64,000 nucleotides of DNA from Symmachiella macrocystis (GCF_007860075.1 NZ_SJPP01000003.1:975426-1039425), one strand, 5' to 3'. Shown: positions 46,879 to 55,859, counted from the first letter of the stretch. Notes: generated from the sequence alone by a model not told the origin. Program-made: numbers and translations.

Positions 46879-47802
46879 TTACCGCACAGACTTCTCCAAT
46901 CCAACAGTCAACGGCATCCGTGAAATCTCCTGCCAGTGGCGAATATCAATTTCGTAGGGGCCGTCGGGCTTTTCGAAGTTTCCGAAGTGCTTCAAGTATT
47001 TGCGAAGTCGTTGGATTTTTTGTTCAGCATCCGGTTCACCGGGACGCGCCTCGGTCGGCGCGCAACCCCACATGATCCGGGAACCGCCGCGCGAAATCAG
47101 TTCGAATGCTGGCGTGCTGTCGGAGGGACTGGAGCGGCAATGGATCTTCTCCAGTTGAAATTCTTCCCAGGAAGACTCAAGCAGCGTTGCTAAATCAGCA
47201 GCGCCGTTGACCGCCGGATCCCCCCAATTCGTCCCTTCCGGACCTTGTGGTGTCGAAACGATTCCATCCACCAACGGGTACCGCTGGGCATCGCTGACCG
47301 TAAAGTCGGCGGGCGGGAGCAACGTGCCGTCGGGGTCAATCGGATAGACTCCGCGGGCAACTTCGACCATTGCAATGGGGCGACGATATTTCAATTCCGC
47401 CACAATCCGCCCCGGTGCCTGTTTCGAAACACGGGAGACTTCCGCGACCCAAGGATGGCGCTGCAGCGCATCGTGTACGCGTTGGGTGACGGACTCATCC
47501 AACAGCGACAACTGCTCCGGCATGTCGGATCGCTCGAACGCCTGCTGAATAAAATTCGGCGGAACCATTCGCGGCGGCGACGTCACTTCCACGGTCGTTG
47601 CATTGACGATGTATTCGTCACGATCGGCCAGATCCGGCAGCCAGCTGACGGTGACACGTATCAGCATCGCCGTGACGATCGCAGCGGCAAGAACCAGCAA
47701 GCGTCCGGGCTGAAACAATCCTTTCACCAACGCAGATCCCCATCCGGAGGCAGGCGACGGTTTGGACCGGGTCCGCGTTTTGGTTCGTGACTTCTTCGCC
47801 AT
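46879..47802 (-). CDS. FtsQ/POTRA-like membrane protein
   Basis: A 307-residue bitopic protein. The short basic cytoplasmic N-terminus is followed by one membrane helix (about 30-50: LLVLAAAIVTAMLI). A POTRA-like stretch comes next (HPWVAEVSRVSKQAPGRIVAELKYRRPIAMVEV), then YPIDPDGTLLP and a C-terminal beta region. The arrangement is that of divisome protein FtsQ/DivIB, which links the cytoplasmic ring to septal wall synthesis. Similarity is inferred from the topology and the RRPIA-type motif, not from a match score. Planctomycetes mostly lack FtsZ, so the function would be of interest. Start 47802 places the basic segment first. Confidence 0.6.
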   Translation of the reverse strand: MAKKSRTKTRTRSKPSPASGWGSALVKGLFQPGRLLVLAAAIVTAMLIRVTVSWLPDLADRDEYIVNATTVEVTSPPRMVPPNFIQQAFERSDMPEQLSLLDESVTQRVHDALQRHPWVAEVSRVSKQAPGRIVAELKYRRPIAMVEVARGVYPIDPDGTLLPPADFTVSDAQRYPLVDGIVSTPQGPEGTNWGDPAVNGAADLATLLESSWEEFQLEKIHCRSSPSDSTPAFELISRGGSRIMWGCAPTEARPGEPDAEQKIQRLRKYLKHFGNFEKPDGPYEIDIRHWQEISRMPLTVGLEKSVR

Positions 47803-48075
47803 AATATTCCGCGTGGTCAATCCAGGAGGTTTCCAAGGGACGTACGCACGCCCCACATCCTTTGATATCGACCTTCGTTACCAGCCGGTTGACAGCGATC
47901 TCAAAACCAATTGCTATCGCTGCGATCGTGCCCATCGGTGAAGTTTCCGCAAACAGATTTGCGAGAGTCCCCGCAGGACGGCGACCAGATAATCGGTATA
48001 AAACTCAGGGTTTTACCGCTGGTTTGTCCTAACAGTGCGCACAACACAACGCGTACGACTCCGGCAGACAAGTCG

Positions 48076-49152
48076 TCAGTGGCTGCGATCGCCGTATTGC
48101 ACGTGAAAGCCTTTGCTCTTGAGTGGAATGCGGTACAGGCTCAGATCGGTCGTAACGTACAACACGTTGATCTCGTCGCCGATCCCGAACTCCGCATTGC
48201 TGGGGATGCCCACCGGAGGATGGTTCGGATCCCGTTTTTGATTTGGCGGACCGGTGGGAATAAAGGCAACTTCCTCGCCATCGGGATTCACGACCAACAC
48301 GCCGGGACGTTTGAGGCTCCGTGCGGTCAGATAAATATTTCCCTCCGCATCAATCGTCATCCCATCACATCCCGCTTGATCGCCGAAATCGACGATCGTC
48401 CGCCGTTCGCCATCGACGGTTCCCGCTTCATTCAGCGGAAAGGCATAGATCTTCATCGGACCGGGCAACGGCGGCGGATTGGTGTTTGCGCCGATTTGGT
48501 CTTCGCCGTTATCGTGGTCAGCGACATAAAGCGTTCGCCCATCCGGGCTGAGAGCAATGCCGTTGGGTTTGAGCGTGTCGCGAGTGATCTCAATCACATT
48601 GCCATCGGGGTCGATGCGATACACGGCGCGGTATTCAATTTCGCGCGGCTCGGAACCCAAGTACCGGGGGTCGGTGAAATAAATGCGGCCCTGAGCGTCG
48701 ACGCAGAGGTCATTGGGCGCATTGAATTTCTTGCCCATGAAGTGGTCGGCAACCGTTTCGGATTCGCCCGTTTTGACGTCCCAACGCGACACGCGCTGCC
48801 CACCGTCGTCGGAGCCTTCGCAGGCCAACAGAAAGCCGTCCGCATCAAAGATCAGACCATTCGCCTTGCCACTCTTTCCAGTAAAAAGCGTCGTCTGCTT
48901 CGTCTTCGGATCAAACCGCATGATCATGCCGTGATCCGGGGCGAGCGGAATATCGGTGAAATAAATACTACCATCGGGCGCAACTGCGGGGCCTTCAGTC
49001 AGTCCCCCTTGGACATCGGCGGACCGGGTGAATAGCAATTCCCATTTGGCATCAGGGTCCACGATGGACGTGCCGGTGGGCTTGGGCAGTTCCTCAGCGT
49101 GCGATGTTACCACACCGCAAACGCATATCGTGATTGTAATCAGCAGGCGCAT
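48076..49152 (-). CDS. SMP-30/gluconolactonase-like secreted protein
   Basis: A 358-residue exported protein with signal peptide (about 1-19). Six-bladed propeller signatures of the SMP-30/gluconolactonase/LRE family are visible: LTEGPAVAPDGSIYFTD, ANGLIFDADGFLLACEG, NDLCVDAQGRIYFTDPR and PNGIALSPDGRTLYVAD, with Asn and Asp metal ligands. Family members hydrolyse lactones such as gluconolactone, and many secreted planctomycete homologues have unknown substrates. AAGGAA 6 bases upstream supports the start at 49152. Confidence 0.92.
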   Translation of the reverse strand: MRLLITITICVCGVVTSHAEELPKPTGTSIVDPDAKWELLFTRSADVQGGLTEGPAVAPDGSIYFTDIPLAPDHGMIMRFDPKTKQTTLFTGKSGKANGLIFDADGFLLACEGSDDGGQRVSRWDVKTGESETVADHFMGKKFNAPNDLCVDAQGRIYFTDPRYLGSEPREIEYRAVYRIDPDGNVIEITRDTLKPNGIALSPDGRTLYVADHDNGEDQIGANTNPPPLPGPMKIYAFPLNEAGTVDGERRTIVDFGDQAGCDGMTIDAEGNIYLTARSLKRPGVLVVNPDGEEVAFIPTGPPNQKRDPNHPPVGIPSNAEFGIGDEINVLYVTTDLSLYRIPLKSKGFHVQYGDRSH

Positions 49153-49346
49153 GGTCAGTTCCTTACGTGGAAAATGGAGCGTGCTCATCCCAATCGGCTC
49201 GGGAATTCAGTTTCCCATGATACTCGGACAAGTATCGCCGCAGGACATGTACTCCGAAATAATTTGCCGACTGGGGCAAACTTTTTCCACATTGAAAACA
49301 GCGCCATGGCTGTCAATCTGGCCGCTATGGGGCCGATTGCCGAGGT

Positions 49347-49760
49347 TTACCAACTCCGGTTGGTCTTTGGTTCGCGAATAAAACCATATCCACCGTATCG
49401 ACCGCCCCCACCGTACCGACCGTAACCGCCATAGCTGGGGAATTGGTAACTTCTCTGGGCTTGGTTATAACGACTCCGTTGTTGGCGGCGGGCGGTGTAA
49501 TTGCTCCCCGCACCAAAAGTGGGATTCGATCCGCGTGACCTATATCCAGTCGAGCCTAATTGCGAACCACCAGCCGGCGCCAGCGATTGAAACGCCAACC
49601 GCATCGCATCGGCGGGCGACGTACCGCTTAAGTCCTCGATCTTCCAGGCTTCGCTCCACGCTGGGTGCGTGATGTGTCCGACGGCCGGTGGACCAATCAG
49701 ACTCGGCGATTGGGTATCGATGGTGGCGATATGCAACACGAGTAAAACGCAGACGCTCAT
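49347..49760 (-). CDS. Hypothetical secreted Gly/Tyr/Arg-rich protein
   Basis: A 137-residue protein with a hydrophobic N-terminus (MSVCVLLVLHIATID). The C-terminal third is low complexity, with GYGRYGGGGRYGGYG near residues 113-127. No domain was recognised. It may be surface-associated or RNA-binding-like in composition only; both are guesses. It follows the SMP-30 gene after 194 bases. Confidence 0.5.
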   Translation of the reverse strand: MSVCVLLVLHIATIDTQSPSLIGPPAVGHITHPAWSEAWKIEDLSGTSPADAMRLAFQSLAPAGGSQLGSTGYRSRGSNPTFGAGSNYTARRQQRSRYNQAQRSYQFPSYGGYGRYGGGGRYGGYGFIREPKTNRSW

Positions 49761-49827
49761 TGTCTTGACCTGACTAGCTGATCACGTTGGGTATCGAAAA
49801 GACGGTGGTTGTCGCATCCTGGTGTTG

Positions 49828-50913
49828 TTACTCGAATTTGATCGACAACTGCGGTTCCTCGAATGTCGGAATCCGCACGACCGCTTCATCAGTGATGTCC
49901 CTCTTCTGGCCCAGGTCTTCTTGTTCTTTCGCAGCTCCACGCTTGCCAGGTCTCTGGCCGCCGGCATTTTCAAACCGGGCCATAATTTCCCGCCAATTCG
50001 TGAAGATCACGTCCTGTTTCTTCAGAAAGTCATGGACGGCTTTGTCGTTCAACAATTGATTTTCCCAAACGCGTTGTTGCCAGTGTGGAGCAATTGCTTC
50101 GAGTGCCAGCGACTTGTCGGCAGGACCGGCAGTGATCTGTACCAGCCCCGGAGGCAGTCCGTTGACCAATTCATAGAATTGATCCCGTTTCTTTTCGTAG
50201 CTGTCCGCTTCGGGAACAAAATGCGCGTCGTCGAGTTTGGGTAACCGGTATTTTTGGACCGTTTCAATCATCTCGTCGGACAGCGTAATTCCGCCGTCGC
50301 GAAAATGCTGAATTTTTTCAGGGGTCAATTCCAAAACCACAGCTGGAATCCAATTCTTCTCTGCGGTTTCTAAATAGATTTTCAGGAGATCTTCACGCAT
50401 GAACAACACGCCCATGAAGGGATGCAAGTGCGTGGGTTGGATCCCCGCGGCACGGACTTTGGCGATCTGGGCTTCGATCTCGCGACGAATCTCCTCAGGA
50501 TCAGCCATCAGCCCCAATTGCAGTTCCGTTCCCCACATGTAGCCTTTGGGGTCAACCAAGGTGGAGGTCTTGCTATTCAATCCGGTAAGCGGACGCCAGC
50601 GATACAGCTGTCCCGGACTGTTGAGTGTCAAGCAAACACCAATGTCATGCTGCGGATTTTCGCGGGACCAGTTGGCGAATTCTTCGAACCACGGGCAGGG
50701 CGACATGACGCTGACTGAATTCAAACGCCCTTTGACCAGGAGTTCCTGGCCGGGACGACTGAACTCATAGGAGGCGCCCATCGTGTCGGCATACAGAATC
50801 ACAACGCGTTTCCCGGCGGGATAGCCCAAACGTTCCGCCCAGGTTTCTTGGCTATAAGCCGTCTGTGAAACGGCCACGAGGATCGTTATCCCTGCCACCA
50901 ATGCACGCATCAT
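49828..50913 (-). CDS. YdjC/ChbG-family polysaccharide deacetylase-like secreted protein
   Basis: A 361-residue exported protein (signal about 1-22, ending in YSQ). It has the YdjC/ChbG fold landmarks: VILYADTMGASYEFSRP, VSVMSPCP, HDIGVCLTLNSP and PTHLHPFMGVLFM. ChbG removes acetyl groups from chito-oligosaccharides with a metal bound by Asp and His residues. The usual DD-x-G is ADTMG here, so one of the two Asp residues is missing; activity is uncertain. It may therefore be a variant enzyme or a binding protein. The first two codons are both ATG. Confidence 0.72.
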   Translation of the reverse strand: MMRALVAGITILVAVSQTAYSQETWAERLGYPAGKRVVILYADTMGASYEFSRPGQELLVKGRLNSVSVMSPCPWFEEFANWSRENPQHDIGVCLTLNSPGQLYRWRPLTGLNSKTSTLVDPKGYMWGTELQLGLMADPEEIRREIEAQIAKVRAAGIQPTHLHPFMGVLFMREDLLKIYLETAEKNWIPAVVLELTPEKIQHFRDGGITLSDEMIETVQKYRLPKLDDAHFVPEADSYEKKRDQFYELVNGLPPGLVQITAGPADKSLALEAIAPHWQQRVWENQLLNDKAVHDFLKKQDVIFTNWREIMARFENAGGQRPGKRGAAKEQEDLGQKRDITDEAVVRIPTFEEPQLSIKFE

Positions 50914-51234
50914 CTGTTCTCTCCGTGTCGGGAATGTCGTGAAGCTACAACTCTCACCACGTTAGTTCGTAGCCGCTGGAAGTGCAAATTTTCCTAGCCC
51001 AGATCCGCCACGATTGGGGACAATCCGGAGGGAGTCTACAAATTGAACCGCGAAATGCAGTTAATCCGAAAACCCTCTGCAATCACGTCCGTCGGCAGCA
51101 TCGTCACCACACGCGACCCGTCCGTATTGCTGTTGCGACTCGCGAAATCGGCCAAAATCGCGCATCATGGAGACGATGAGCGCCCCATTCCGCGCCAAAA
51201 ACCACATGACGCAACCCTTCGAGACAAGGCCTGC

Positions 51235-52812
51235 ATGATGAACACGACTTTGACAAACCTGACTGACCACAGATCGCGATTCTGCACAAACGACCAACCT
51301 AGCCGTTGCAGCCGGGGCATGACCATGCTGTTGATCGCTGCGGCGCTCGTTGCCACGTTACTCAACAACACCGCCTCCGCGGCGACGTTGCAAGCTGGTG
51401 TTGGCAAAGTCGACGTGACCCACCCCGATGGCTTGGTGAACGACCGGTCGTATGTCCGGGCGCTGGTACTGAAAAACGAAACTACAACCGCCGCTATCGT
51501 CACGATCGACGTCGTCGCCATCGGTGAGATCGGTTCGATCGGCAACGACTATCTCGCCAAGGTGCGGGCACGGATTGAAAAGGAACTCGGCATTCCTCCC
51601 ACGCACGTGATCATCAACGCCAGCCATTGCCATAGCCGGATTTGTCACGACATCGGTGAGCGGACTTTTCAAGCGGTCAAACAGGCGGCCGACAATTTGG
51701 TCCCCGCCCGCGTCGGCGTCGGTCATGGTCACGAAGACCGTGTCTCGGAGAATCGTCGGCTGATCATGAAAGACGGCACGCAAATCGATGTGCGACACGC
51801 CTACTCTCTGCCTCCCGACGAAGAGGTCGCCAAAGTCGGGCCGATCGATCCGGAAATCGGCGTGCTCCGTGTTGATCGCGAGGACGGACGAACCTTGGCC
51901 GTGGTTTACAACTTCGCCTGCCATCCGATTCAGGGGGCTCAAAATGGGGGGAACACCGCCGACATGACCGGCTTCTCCTCGAAAGTCATTGAAGAAAACC
52001 TCGACCCGGGAACCGTCGCCCTATTCGTGCAAGGTTGCGGCGGCGATATCAATCCCGTGTTCTATAAAGACGTTGATCATCCCCGCAACGCCGAACCGCT
52101 GGGGAATATGCTAGGCCTGAGCACGCTGAAAGCGGTCCGCGCGATCGAAACCAAACCGGACGACCGACTGAAAGTCGTCAGCGAGAATATCGCCCTGCCC
52201 CGCTCCGATCTGGCGACGCGCATTTTTGATATGGAAGCCGAACAACTACGCTTGGCCGGCTCACTGGGCGGCACCAGCTTGAATCTGAAAACGTTTATCC
52301 CGTTGGTCGTCAAATACAACGTTGCCGAAGAGTTTCCCTCGTATTACTCGCACGCTTACTTGCTCGACAAAGCCCGCGGTCGCAATGATTTGAGCAAGCT
52401 CGACGCCGAAAACCGCCGCAACATGCAAAACTACATCCGCAACATCCACACCATGGAAAAACTGACGCGGCTCAACACCAACCTGCGCCTGTTACGCAAA
52501 CACCACGCCCGCGGCTACGCCTCCGGCAACCGCACGATCGACGTCGAACTGGCTGGCCTCCGCATCGGCGATTTCGTGTTGACGACTTTCCCCGGAGAAT
52601 TGACCGTCCAAATCGGCCTGAACCTCAAAAAAGTCTCCCCCCACAAACACACCTTCGTCGCCGGCTATACCAACGGCTACATCTACTACTGCCCCACCGC
52701 CGAACAGCTAAAAAACGTCGGCAACGCCCAAGAAGACAGCGACTGTCTGGTGGCCCCGGAATGGCAGAAGATGTACGAGGACAAGGCGGCAGAGTTGTTG
52801 CAGGCGCTCTGA
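51235..52812 (+). CDS. Secreted neutral ceramidase-like protein
   Basis: A 525-residue exported protein. After a hydrophobic segment (MTMLLIAAALVATLLNNTASA) a ceramidase-like N-terminal domain runs with GVGKVDVTHPDG, then NASHCHSRICHD (zinc site), NFACHPIQGAQ and FVQGCGGDINPV. The family hydrolyses ceramide-like amides in a metal-dependent way. The ATG at 51235 has AAGG 5 bases upstream; 51319 is an alternative that begins the signal peptide directly. The substrate is not proven. The other family member lies at the left edge of the window. Confidence 0.82.
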   Translation: MMNTTLTNLTDHRSRFCTNDQPSRCSRGMTMLLIAAALVATLLNNTASAATLQAGVGKVDVTHPDGLVNDRSYVRALVLKNETTTAAIVTIDVVAIGEIGSIGNDYLAKVRARIEKELGIPPTHVIINASHCHSRICHDIGERTFQAVKQAADNLVPARVGVGHGHEDRVSENRRLIMKDGTQIDVRHAYSLPPDEEVAKVGPIDPEIGVLRVDREDGRTLAVVYNFACHPIQGAQNGGNTADMTGFSSKVIEENLDPGTVALFVQGCGGDINPVFYKDVDHPRNAEPLGNMLGLSTLKAVRAIETKPDDRLKVVSENIALPRSDLATRIFDMEAEQLRLAGSLGGTSLNLKTFIPLVVKYNVAEEFPSYYSHAYLLDKARGRNDLSKLDAENRRNMQNYIRNIHTMEKLTRLNTNLRLLRKHHARGYASGNRTIDVELAGLRIGDFVLTTFPGELTVQIGLNLKKVSPHKHTFVAGYTNGYIYYCPTAEQLKNVGNAQEDSDCLVAPEWQKMYEDKAAELLQAL

Positions 52813-52833
52813 TGATTCGTCAGCAGAAGATGG

Positions 52834-52909
52834 GTGCCACTGGCGGCTTGTTCGCCAGTGCGAATCGCGGGGCCGTCCACAATACTGCTGGACAAGCCAG
52901 CAGTGGCAC
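52834..52909. repeat. 76-bp palindromic element (MITE/REP-like), copy 1
   Basis: GTGCCACTGGCGGCTTGT at the left is the near-perfect reverse complement (16 of 18) of ACAAGCCAGCAGTGGCAC at the right, and the core lies between. A homologous element is at 56829-56903. No open frame is inside. The layout suggests a REP-like or MITE-like mobile repeat. Confidence 0.7.
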
Positions 52910-52945
52910 CCTTCGCCACACTTCGAATCATCCCAAATATACAAA

Positions 52946-53098
52946 TTGATCGAAGATATATTGTACGAGTTTGTTGAGCAACACCCAGGTGTTTCAGATA
53001 AGGATGTTGCTATCCATGTTCGTTCAATTGCAAGTCGCTTCTATGAGGCATTTGACCAAACTAGCAGCAGGCTGAGCGCCAGATCTAAGGGCCTATAA
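52946..53098 (+). CDS. Small ORF or 5'-truncated gene fragment
   Basis: A frame of about 50 codons reads IEDILYEFVEQHPGVSDKDVAIH, with a plausible protein-like composition, and ends 3 bases before the next start. TTG at 52946 is the only candidate start seen; the frame stays open further left into non-coding-looking DNA after the palindromic repeat. It may be the tail of a gene truncated by that element. It is too short for a domain call. Confidence 0.35.
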   Translation: MIEDILYEFVEQHPGVSDKDVAIHVRSIASRFYEAFDQTSSRLSARSKGL

Positions 53099-53476
53099 AT
53101 CATGCAGTGGCGACAAGAACCGGGGGGGGTGCTTATGGCAGATGCACCACACGGTGCATCTATAAAAGAATGCATGGAAGAATTGTTCGAATATATCGAG
53201 TCTTATCTGATTCCCAAGAACGCGAGTGTCGACTGCAGTTACATCCGTGTGGAAATCTGGTTCGACTCAGGAGATATTGTAGTGTACCCTGCCTCTCTTA
53301 ACACTCGAGAAAGGAGGGAAAAGGCTGTTTGTTTAGTAACCTTCGCGGACTTGCTGGAACGTAGTGACGAACTCTTGGACACTCTGGAGGCGCGACAAGC
53401 GAATGGTGACTTGAAGGAGGGTGATGAGTTATTTGATTCAATAGCTCGGGAAGAAATAAAAAAGTGGGCCAGCTTC

Positions 53477-54403
53477 CAACCAGTTTCAAAACCTCTGTAA
53501 CGTAGTGAACAAACACGCGAGTTGTACGAAGCCCTTGAAGAGGTGCGCATGATATTCGTAACGTGTTACAAGACGCCGGAAAGATTGCAGCCAAGCAATC
53601 GTGCGTTCGACTTTGTAACGCCGTTTGTAGCGTCGCAATTTGCGGCCGTCCTGCGTGGGACGCCTTTTGCGGTTGCGGCGATGCGGACAAATCAATTCGA
53701 TGCCCCGCGCCGCCAAACGTTCACGCAACGGATCGCTGTCGCCGGCTTTGTCGTAAATCAACCGCTGCGGCTGCCGCTGCGTCGTGCGGCGGTCCACCAA
53801 CCGTTCGATCAAATTCACTTCGGCAGTGTTGGCTGATTCGGTGTCGACTCCCAACGGCAAACCTTCGCCGTCGATGAGCAACATGATCTTGGTTCCCTTA
53901 CCGCGTTTGGTTTTGCCGACCTCGGCGCCCCTTTTTTTGCTGGGGAAAACGTGCCATCGGCCATCGTTTCCTCCCAGTTGATCTCGCCCAGATCGTCGAG
54001 TTCCTGCAGCAGCCGCGCCCAAGCGACTTTGAAGATGCCCGCCGCGGTCCATTCTTGGAACCGTCGCCAGCAAGTTGAAAAAGAGGGAAAAGTGTTTGGT
54101 AAATCTTTCCAACGCGCACCGCTGCGAAGCACCCACAGGATGCCTTCCAGGCAATCGCGGGGATGCTTGCGGGGGCGTCCGCCATATCTCGTAGGTGGTT
54201 CCCACGGAAAGAGGTCTTTGATCCGATCCCATTGCTCATCCGTAAGTTGTGTCTTGGCTCCGTCCTGGACGCCGTGCTTGTGCCGTCGAACAGACGGCCA
54301 GAACACAAACGTCAATCTCATAATCAGGGTCTCCTTTCACCCCGATCACAGAGCAAGACTTATGCCAAAATGTTCAGTGAGATAGCGGTTTTGCAACTGG
54401 CTC
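53477..54403 (-). mobile_element. IS5-family (IS427-type) insertion sequence
   Basis: A 927-base element, taking the ends where removal restores the host frame. Terminal inverted repeats are CAACCAGTTTCAAAACC at the left and GAGCCAGTTGCAAAACC at the right, 14 of 17 matching; the outermost bases differ. Flanking TC on both sides may be the 2-base target duplication. It encodes a two-frame transposase on the minus strand. IS427-type elements jump by DDE transposition. Confidence 0.85.
53486..54321 (-). CDS. IS5-family DDE transposase, made by -1 frameshift
   Basis: Two overlapping frames together encode a roughly 278-residue IS5/IS427 transposase. The first (54321-53815) has the helix-turn-helix/DUF4096 part: LTDEQWDRIKDLFPWEPP, RKHPRDCLEGILWVLRSGA and WKDLPNTFPSFSTCWRRFQEW. 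The second (to 53486) holds the DDE catalytic region: KIMLLIDGEGLPLGV, LIYDKAGDSDPLRERL and ELICPHRRNRKRR, then YKVERTIAWLQSFRRL. The overlap contains A AAA AAA (53938-53932) between codons GCA AAA AAA GGG; a -1 slip joins the frames exactly as SPAKK then RGAEV. This is the usual programmed frameshift, not a disabling mutation. Confidence 0.85.
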
Positions 54404-54546
54404 TCGTCGAATCGGCTGCTCGAGAAAGCGATTTGCACAATTGCAGAGTTATAGTATTTAATGCGGATGGTGATTCTCCACTTGCGATATGTAATTTATA
54501 ACCTCGTGGTGCCATTGTGGCGATTTGACCGTTAAGGGTATATGCA

Positions 54547-55095
54547 ATGAGGCGAAAACTGTTTACGTTTACAGATAGTCTTGATGGCCCCGTTCACGAA
54601 GACATGGGACCGGGATACGATTATGATGCGCCTGATTCGGTTCATAACATGAGGTTTGATGCATTTCCGGAATTTGAGCCAAACTTTCATACTGTTCACC
54701 TTAAAGGGTACGTACACATAACGGACCTTATCAATTCAATTCCAATACCGCGTGCAGGGTGGATTGTTAGTGGTCGGCTTCGCTCTATATTTGAGTCGTT
54801 TCGGATAACAGATCATCGATATTATTCTTTGCCTGTTGTGCACCTCGGAAAAGAAGTGCCGGACTACTGGTGGTTTCACCTTCTGCCAACGCCAGTCGAT
54901 ATCGCAGCTGAAGCAAAAGTGGAGGAAGCAGAAGCCATTATCGAATCGTGTCAAGCATTGCAAGACGTCGCGTTGTTTCGATTGTCGAGTCCGCCGAGGT
55001 TCGCAAAATGCTATGTGCGCGAAGACCTAAAGATTGCGATCGAGGAAAATGGAATGACTGGAATTCGATTTGGCACATCACGATTATTTCGATAA
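54547..55095 (+). CDS. Imm11/Imm43-like immunity protein candidate
   Basis: A 182-residue protein. The central part (HITDLINSIPIPRAGWIVSGRLRSIFESFRITDHRYYSLPVV) resembles proteins of the Imm11/Imm43 (DUF1629-like) group, which protect against toxins of polymorphic toxin systems: a WIVS-type motif, a following helix and an aromatic HYYSLPV strand. The call rests on reading the pattern only. It starts 45 bases after the disrupted gene, with an AT-rich upstream sequence. No toxin gene is in the window, so it would be an orphan immunity gene. Confidence 0.5.
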   Translation: MRRKLFTFTDSLDGPVHEDMGPGYDYDAPDSVHNMRFDAFPEFEPNFHTVHLKGYVHITDLINSIPIPRAGWIVSGRLRSIFESFRITDHRYYSLPVVHLGKEVPDYWWFHLLPTPVDIAAEAKVEEAEAIIESCQALQDVALFRLSSPPRFAKCYVREDLKIAIEENGMTGIRFGTSRLFR

Positions 55096-55353
55096 CTTGC
55101 AGTGGTGTAGTTGTCCAACGGGTTGCCAGTGGTTGCCTCGCGATTCAAATACAATGACGGACGTAAGTTTAACTGGCAAAGGATGTTTGCATGAATCAGG
55201 CATTGAAATACTGACGGCCATAATAGGCAAACGATGAACAATTCGCGGGTGGCCCGAAAGATTCTTTCGGGTCGGCGCAGCCGCGGGAGAGATTTGCGGA
55301 TTGCCACCAACTGTGCGTCCAGACCACCTGTCAACCCTGGCGTCTAGGAGAGC

Positions 55354-55794
55354 ATGATGAAATGGCTGCAAAGCTGTGATCTCTTTAACGACGTGGCAGA
55401 ATTGGATGAAAGGACGGGCGTTTGGAGGGTTAGAAGCAAATCCTCGGAAGGCGGGGAGATTCCTTCAGAGATAGACGGATCCTACTCGATTCTGTCCGGC
55501 GTATTTTGCGCTATCTATCGCTCAAATGGTGAGTTGGTCGTGCGGATCGGCGAAGCTCAGATCAAGTTGTCCGACAAAGTCGAGATAACGGTCGGTGGCC
55601 CACCTGAGAAGCGTTGTCTCTCGCTGATGGAGAATGGCATAGAACATGTGAAACACGAATATGCCGTAAATTCTGAACCTATCGAAAACGACCCGACGCC
55701 ATTTGTTGAAGACGAAGACTTTGACTTCGGCCTTTTCCTATCAAACATTGCCCACGACCCGAAGCGTCAAGCCCGTTTTAAACGGGAATTATAG
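55354..55794 (+). CDS. Hypothetical acidic protein in the immunity-like array
   Basis: A 146-residue acidic protein. Charged beta-rich N-terminus (DERTGVWRVRSKSSEGGE) and a helical acidic C-terminus (FVEDEDFDFGLFLSNIAHDPKRQARF). No family was recognised. It shares strand, length class and AT-rich composition with its two upstream neighbours, which is why an immunity-like role is considered. It follows the Imm11-like gene after 258 bases. GGAG precedes the double ATG start. Confidence 0.55.
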   Translation: MMKWLQSCDLFNDVAELDERTGVWRVRSKSSEGGEIPSEIDGSYSILSGVFCAIYRSNGELVVRIGEAQIKLSDKVEITVGGPPEKRCLSLMENGIEHVKHEYAVNSEPIENDPTPFVEDEDFDFGLFLSNIAHDPKRQARFKREL

Positions 55795-55859
55795 TCAGGG
55801 CAGTGGGTGACAAGAATGGACATCAAACATTCGCCAGCCACTTCTCCGACAGCTGCGGG

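Larger units (their letters stand above)
53135..54501 (+). pseudogene. Small acidic protein gene split by an IS5-family element
   Basis: The intact left part begins at ATG 53135 (MADAPHGASIKECMEELFEY; an earlier in-frame ATG is at 53102) and now ends in TAA at 53500, which lies inside the insertion. The right part is 54406-54501 (VESAARESDLHNCRVIVF to SPLAICNL). Removing 53477-54403 and one copy of the 2-base TC joins EEIKKWASF to VESAARES in frame and restores a 145-residue acidic helical protein. It has no named family but looks like the small immunity-type proteins next to it. The truncated product may still be made. Confidence 0.7.

Noticed and set aside
47911..49035. 374-residue plus-strand open frame over the SMP-30 gene
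   Set aside because: Antisense to a clear family member with signal peptide and RBS. The translation has no motif.
53480..54400. Alternative IS ends at CCAGTT on both sides
   Set aside because: These give matching outer bases but no target duplication, and excision does not restore the split gene's frame. Ends 53477 and 54403 with TC do.
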